The notes beneath the pieces were generated by a model. That model worked only from the letters and a program-made list of their open reading frames with translations. It was not told the origin of the DNA and searched no databases. This document shows, piece after piece, positions 7,201-8,147 of a stretch of DNA of 8,147 nt (its first letter is position 1; each line of letters begins with the position of its first letter). A program made the translations under genes and the position numbers. This DNA is from Candidatus Pacearchaeota archaeon (GTDB lineage: Archaea; Nanoarchaeota; Nanoarchaeia; Pacearchaeales; GW2011-AR1): positions 1 through 8,147 of the forward strand of contig NZER01000457.1 of NCBI GenBank assembly GCA_002690445.1. Direction: 5' to 3'.

Positions 7201-8004
7201 TTGTTGCAATTATGTCAACAAATAATGTCTCCATCATCTATAGGATTAGCGGGTAATGTGCAAATTGGTGTACGAAATAACAATGGAATAATAGAAATAT
7301 TTCCCGCCTCAATATCATATAAAGGTATAGTTCAAGATATGTTTAAAAATGCACTTGATAACGACAAATACTCTGATTCTTCGATCAATCATTTAAGTTT
7401 TGATTATAAAAAAAGAAATTCTTTAATACAAACTATAGATATGAGTTCTAAAATGGACCCGGCTGCTTTTTTGACTTATCAAAATTCTTCGGATGTACTG
7501 AAAGGGAGAGATTATAATGTATTAAAGTTACTTTCTATAGATGGGGTTGCTGCAGAAATGTCCGAATTTTTATCTGCTATCCCTAAAGCTGATGATGATT
7601 CTGGTGGCACTTACAGTGGTATTGTAAATGTCGGTACGGATCGAAAAGTACGTATTAATAAAGTGGCTTTTGAAAATATTCCTGGTTCAGTTATAGATTC
7701 GTTTATTGCGCAAGATCCTCAACGATGGGCACAAATAACTGCTATGATGCAAGAACAAAATAATTTTACTACAGAGTTGTTAGCCTTTTATATGCGTGGA
7801 GTGACTTTGACGATTCATGGAACAACTAATTTGGAACCTTTTAATTTAATTAATGTAAAAGGAGTGTTACCAGCTTTGGAAGGGATTTATATAATAACTA
7901 ATCTTACGCAGCGCATTAGCCCTAGTGATTTTCAAACAATCATAGAAGGGAAGTTATTACAAAGAAGAAGAATGGGGAGAAGAGGTGAATCAACACCTAT
8001 TTGA
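1270..8004 (+). CDS. Giant baseplate hub-like virion structural protein (2244 aa)
   Basis: Probably a tail/baseplate hub protein enlarged by a big internal region. N-terminal part: GVGISDLQIETG (about 180-190), a beta-rich stretch ending FLIIHGWA (227-234), FDFAFNEVGQLEANFTF (285-301), and YYLGWVLEAI (483-492). I associate these with phage hub-type proteins ('vllewGW' and 'fvpLGwiLdai' patterns). C-terminal part: IPIKREVVDNLL and HNMSLLQLC (1958-1982), RNSLIQTIDMSS (2049-2060), and a closing domain GVTLTIHG...YIITNLTQRIS...FQTIIEGKLL (2177-2231), typical of hub C-termini. Between about 560 and 1880 I recognise no family. That part holds helical, coiled-coil-like segments at 929-1037 and 1219-1282 and Gly/Ser/Pro/Asn-rich stretches at 1638-1830. 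No signal peptide or membrane segment is visible. The frame is unbroken, so it appears functional. T4 gp27 is only about 390 residues. Translation is probably coupled to the gp53-like gene. Hub identity is inferred; 'virion structural protein' is safe. Confidence 0.6.
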   Translation: MTELNPPKELVGLDTAGTFGSSDARPDVIAGWEFKNSDIDTAEIAGLVPFVQLYGLYSEQEIQKLLTNDPDWSANAITAVFVGEEGDQSLNDVSAVNRGYMGMGMDVLGSVIRTIGDDQTDHITSQLRSKFIHINIQDETHREAEQYTPGILLATNKPQAGNEAYEYHPGTGTPRDSGGVGISDLQIETGTKEFMNRRYKMRLTVTDPQELNEEAEYLKLTSLQSQFLIIHGWASPNSLYGWPGEPPPTLESPSAEFPNGRLLVDLTQTNTAGAWGAAVVATTMFDFAFNEVGQLEANFTFMPREISFLATYRVPTVADIVKRFLGTGEKTTPSDPTRPDLAPNVFAGFSTAALPALGKNLADVIFDEQNGYINQSQTVTGLFDKIEDGVGINVTSVINNWAETDSEWSGNSASLHDKQKEREGRFRFPYAGPGIRTYSRERRQVPDPTRVLEADSDETPENPMALKPGYMWVTESKSKLAFYYLGWVLEAIRFSMYDLNQQKVRRGETPFNVRFKYMGVPPKSRSTFNLSFQDTLRSGLIPNVKNYVQEATKFIMSNCFPSYKPVNPMSYELNVWNNEINMRPMAQQDMGEIPTAEAYQIIGNYNEIKAAARQWFADNTGDNVESLNWDTAPKIDKLRYLSYVAELPRGNAGGVVPPDWRQTLSIDNNNYIRILHPRYEGQLLYTYVARTTEYESYDERVSVADDPDPKSSAGNIFGRYGCSRNRNDEGLKSQIKAAGYVPAFSYHKEADQYRYWMDRKLDLPWMTNANANPQIIEYWPVDQHGAKRPPGFSRKSDGKFIGDITFTDEYGLLMPAEMARYYSNDYLALQRKWYNMHVSFLAKEIQRIVGERIHEAISEGKTIEDIGPEPVDLFWLTGKKYFTPAYSGNYFNFHNNARPRPPFPGSLTYSFDEVKDRSGDILVRENAVLVSDIEDKIAEAKLEKERINIQNAANVELYGHGINSPMSAALGDIEINKAQDALNSIENSGSEQGVHQVENELLRLIRYNRGMAGEIDFWQSRIKKVLTELYNKDVINLTISDAFQTSELTLSGQLSPPAGALEEGFSPNNRHIITNTTDYNFSNLQSDGEGYYLLFNGVPEPAEGRDATDVYITFNQLLEAGVAFETFALAAREEVGIYIGRFVMTAYEDDIRPLTLENIDILGDIGITQQNIDDDVWPTGTYIEYLFMNEVEAEWRNRYFSGYSMYRYSAPGSGEHQALKSAAQNYYDFITKSRLNIKKYLAKIQQIQTESDNAQISLDHIDNIIDDLQSQLDNLNLTLRMISPQSQEMSPFHGSTMLDAPRRIPKGGGRFVQLNTVVAQQWEQRFQKREVFGANDIHNYGAPAGGVAYHDPALPVWGWSDAADASTIGKGTLSLEYMLAETLRVVESGGVPNFGADWDGPKEILNLTKLRETDTYAYPLPEYSGQTGDTFNVRGEKLNDNWYHDQPNCLVAVGLRWPSARSLSSIFWLDMFSRDVNLESVASAAEKEMGDYIIEQRSYISPIRVKHLCRAGMVDFDLIKQILGYKYGFTDIGYEYGENIKTIAGCWPMSTHMPFDNFERKDYNDDDRIIEPYYRVDKDLDFVEEAYRQSSEGMEPFEGRGKSEERYLHGLDPMQLLKVPNQACVFGPISDKNNILYPSSGGKRLSMNDHLPTITRTGAQQMVNQQSRAESNGGAAQGRTITFSNNPDWVGVPKKISATWSRYLNSGRPSYSSDYPFGLPPSLSGDAGNALPGYQKQPVASGLPNSSKVPNMEVSADEVAGDVFEGIAIGDGIDEYIGEYYGTHGGNSNLLLGIGIPNVWKLGSWQAGRDQGNGDNSWDIGAVGAPLIHNILRSLPEDFQSGFLSSTKDADENFGGGPPLNSGLVSFINEHLINLLHMGRRIGVGEENFNRADEVEPTEETVHNYYTGQIVNNSGQTTAKRKYRVRDVTYADCFNEFIQRTRNTADFSNQSIRNVAEIPIKREVVDNLLNRRNHNMSLLQLCQQIMSPSSIGLAGNVQIGVRNNNGIIEIFPASISYKGIVQDMFKNALDNDKYSDSSINHLSFDYKKRNSLIQTIDMSSKMDPAAFLTYQNSSDVLKGRDYNVLKLLSIDGVAAEMSEFLSAIPKADDDSGGTYSGIVNVGTDRKVRINKVAFENIPGSVIDSFIAQDPQRWAQITAMMQEQNNFTTELLAFYMRGVTLTIHGTTNLEPFNLINVKGVLPALEGIYIITNLTQRISPSDFQTIIEGKLLQRRRMGRRGESTPI
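3224..3242 (+). repeat. GC-rich hairpin and 11-base direct repeat, copy 1
   Basis: CGGGCGGCGTC at 3224-3234 is repeated exactly at 5432-5442. Here it also forms a hairpin: GGCGG (3226-3230) pairs with CCGCC (3238-3242) across seven bases. It lies in frame in the giant gene and encodes AGGV within a Gly/Pro stretch. Confidence 0.6.
3467..3483 (+). repeat. Small hairpin in a GC-raised block
   Basis: CGCAG (3467-3471) and CTGCG (3479-3483) are inverted arms with a seven-base loop. A second pair of arms, CAGCC (3435-3439) and GGCTG (3458-3462), lies just upstream. The surrounding 60 bases (3421-3480) have 30 G+C, above most of the gene. Confidence 0.4.
3962..3971 (+). repeat. GC-only 10-base palindrome
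   Basis: GGCCGCGGCC is a perfect inverted repeat inside the giant gene, at the Arg-Pro-Arg-Pro-Pro stretch following NFHNNA. Sequence made only of G and C is rare in this AT-rich window. Confidence 0.6.
4054..4380 (+). other. Coiled-coil/helical segment 1 of the giant protein
   Basis: Residues about 929-1037 are rich in Glu, Lys, Ala, Ile and Leu, with spaced hydrophobics in VSDIEDKIAEAKLEKERI and again in VENELLRLIRYNRGM through FWQSRIKKVLTELYNK. A short Gly/Ser/Pro gap interrupts the two helices. The pattern suggests a coiled coil or helical hairpin, as expected for a rod or spike stalk or an oligomerisation element. Judged by eye, not computed. Confidence 0.5.
4409..4464 (+). repeat. Cluster of nested palindromes with strong triloop hairpin
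   Basis: Three overlapping inverted repeats lie in 56 bases. TGACA (4412-4416) pairs with TGTCA (4430-4434). CTCCGGCCGGAG (4436-4447) is a perfect 12-base palindrome. Arms 4444-4452 and 4456-4464 form a nine-pair stem (one G-U) closed by a GAA triloop. The line 4421-4480 has 39 G+C of 60. There is no T-run after the stem and the reading frame continues, so it is not a simple terminator. Confidence 0.75.
4661..4677 (+). repeat. Small inverted repeat
   Basis: CCCGA (4661-4665) and TCGGG (4673-4677) flank a seven-base GAAGAAG loop inside the giant gene. It is weak alone and is listed as one of the GC-rich set. Confidence 0.35.
4924..5115 (+). other. Coiled-coil segment 2 of the giant protein
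   Basis: Residues about 1219-1282 run without Pro or Gly and carry regular Ile/Leu spacing: IKKYLAKIQQIQ, then ISLDHIDNIIDDLQSQLDNL. This is the clearest coiled-coil candidate in the window. It is separated from segment 1 by about 180 residues of mixed sequence, so the two could pair with each other or with other subunits. Confidence 0.6.
5287..5306 (+). repeat. 20-base near-identical repeat, copy 2 (in giant gene)
   Basis: Second copy of the stretch at 631-650, encoding YGAPAGG at residues 1340-1346 of the giant protein, just after HN and before VAYHD. The flanks do not match, so the similarity is confined to this short motif. Confidence 0.8.
5431..5446 (+). repeat. GC-rich hairpin and 11-base direct repeat, copy 2
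   Basis: TCGGG (5431-5435) pairs with CCCGA (5442-5446) across six bases. The hairpin contains the second exact copy of CGGGCGGCGTC (5432-5442). The frame is the same as at 3224-3234 and encodes SGGV. Confidence 0.6.
6286..6297 (+). repeat. Perfect 12-base GC-only palindrome
   Basis: GGCGGCGCCGCC is its own reverse complement. It encodes part of SNGGAAQG in the Gly/Ser-rich stretch of the giant protein. Confidence 0.7.
6691..6700 (+). repeat. 10-base palindrome
   Basis: GGTCGCGACC is a perfect inverted repeat. An alternative pairing joins GTCGC (6692-6696) with GCGAC (6710-6714). The 30 bases 6681-6710 have 21 G+C. Confidence 0.55.
6832..6845 (+). repeat. GC-rich inverted repeat
   Basis: GGAGGG and CCCTCC are separated by two G bases; allowing a four-base loop leaves a five-pair stem. 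It encodes GGGPP in the giant protein and is followed by TTTAAA rather than a T-run. Confidence 0.45.
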
Positions 8005-8081
8005 AGAAGAGATGAAGGTGAGTTTCTATAATCTTTCTTTTTTATTAAGATTAAAATGTTACTATACCTAAAAGGATAAAT
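8005..8081 (+). promoter_or_regulatory. AT-rich spacer with candidate promoter for the sigma-like gene
   Basis: TATAAT at 8027-8032 matches the bacterial -10 consensus exactly. The best upstream -35 candidate is TTGAAG at 8001-8006, 20 bases away, which is longer than ideal. TAATCTT (8029-8035) and AAGATTA (8047-8053) can also form a weak AT-only stem with an 11-base loop; with no T-run after it, it is a poor terminator. A separate promoter for the sigma-like gene is plausible but not proven, because AT-rich sequence produces such hexamers by chance. Confidence 0.3.
8071..8076 (+). promoter_or_regulatory. Shine-Dalgarno site of the sigma-like gene
   Basis: AAAGGA lies five bases before the ATG at 8082 and decides this start. 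Confidence 0.7.
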
Positions 8082-8147
8082 ATGAAATATTGGGGTGAAG
8101 ATCAAGAACAAGCTATTGTTGAGTTTAATACTAATGATGATATAGAA
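8082..8147 (+). CDS. N-terminus of probable phage late sigma factor (gp55-like), cut by window end
   Basis: Only 22 codons are present, with no stop before the edge. The start follows a good AAAGGA ribosome binding site. The residues begin MKYWGEDQEQAIVEFN and continue TNDDIE. Phage late-transcription sigma factors related to T4 gp55 often open with a short aromatic-containing segment followed by an 'E-x-AIVEFN' helix and an acidic stretch before the conserved region-2 part. That match is from memory of the family and rests on very few residues. If right, the protein would bind host RNA polymerase core and direct it to late promoters, probably including those of the structural genes upstream. 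It could instead be an unrelated small phage protein; the sequence to the right would settle it. Confidence 0.5.
   Translation, partial: MKYWGEDQEQAIVEFNTNDDIE

Noticed and set aside
1270..8004. Giant protein as a tape measure protein
   Set aside because: Tape measure proteins are mostly helical with hydrophobic segments along their length; here the ends are beta-rich and hub-like, helices are limited to two regions and no membrane-like segment is seen.
8029..8053. AT-only inverted repeat after the giant gene as a terminator
   Set aside because: The stem has only one G-C pair, the T-run is in the loop rather than after the stem, and a same-strand gene follows closely.
1..8147. CRISPR array, tRNA genes, insertion sequence ends or attachment sites
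   Set aside because: No regularly spaced repeats, cloverleaf pattern, transposase frame or paired terminal repeats were found by eye; the window is almost fully coding.

Overview
The window is a piece of the late structural region of an AT-rich tailed phage with a contractile (T4-like, myovirus-type) tail. The evidence is a run of plus-strand genes with almost no spacing, a recognisable gp53-type baseplate wedge protein, a very large protein with hub-like ends, and, at the right edge, the start of what looks like a phage late sigma factor. I see no integrase, tRNA, rRNA, CRISPR array or insertion sequence. The host cannot be read from this sequence. It could be a phage genome, a metagenomic phage contig or a prophage, but nothing here shows bacterial flanks.

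Layout, left to right. (1) 1-924: the 3' part of a baseplate or tail-tube-proximal protein. The frame is open to the left edge and the ATG at 25 has no ribosome binding site, so the gene probably begins before the window. (2) 950-1270: a 106-residue gp53/LysM-like baseplate wedge protein with a good Shine-Dalgarno site. (3) 1270-8004: a 2244-residue protein that overlaps gene 2 by one base (TAATG). Both ends resemble phage baseplate hub/structural proteins. Roughly 1300 residues between them are unrecognised and include two coiled-coil candidates and Gly/Ser/Pro/Asn-rich stretches. (4) 8005-8081: a very AT-rich spacer with a TATAAT hexamer and an AAAGGA ribosome binding site. (5) 8082-8147: the first 22 codons of a probable late sigma factor, cut by the right edge.

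How they would work together: genes 1-3 would supply parts of the baseplate and tail-tube base, the machine that touches the host surface and triggers sheath contraction. T4 also places a hub gene (gene 5) directly after gene 53. The sigma-like product would direct host RNA polymerase to late promoters, possibly including those of this structural cluster.

The oddest features are inside gene 3. One is the giant unrecognised middle of a hub-like protein. Another is a set of GC-rich perfect palindromes and hairpins within an otherwise AT-rich reading frame; one 60-base line has 39 G+C while another in the same gene has 11. The third is a 20-base stretch matching gene 1 at 19 positions in the same reading frame.
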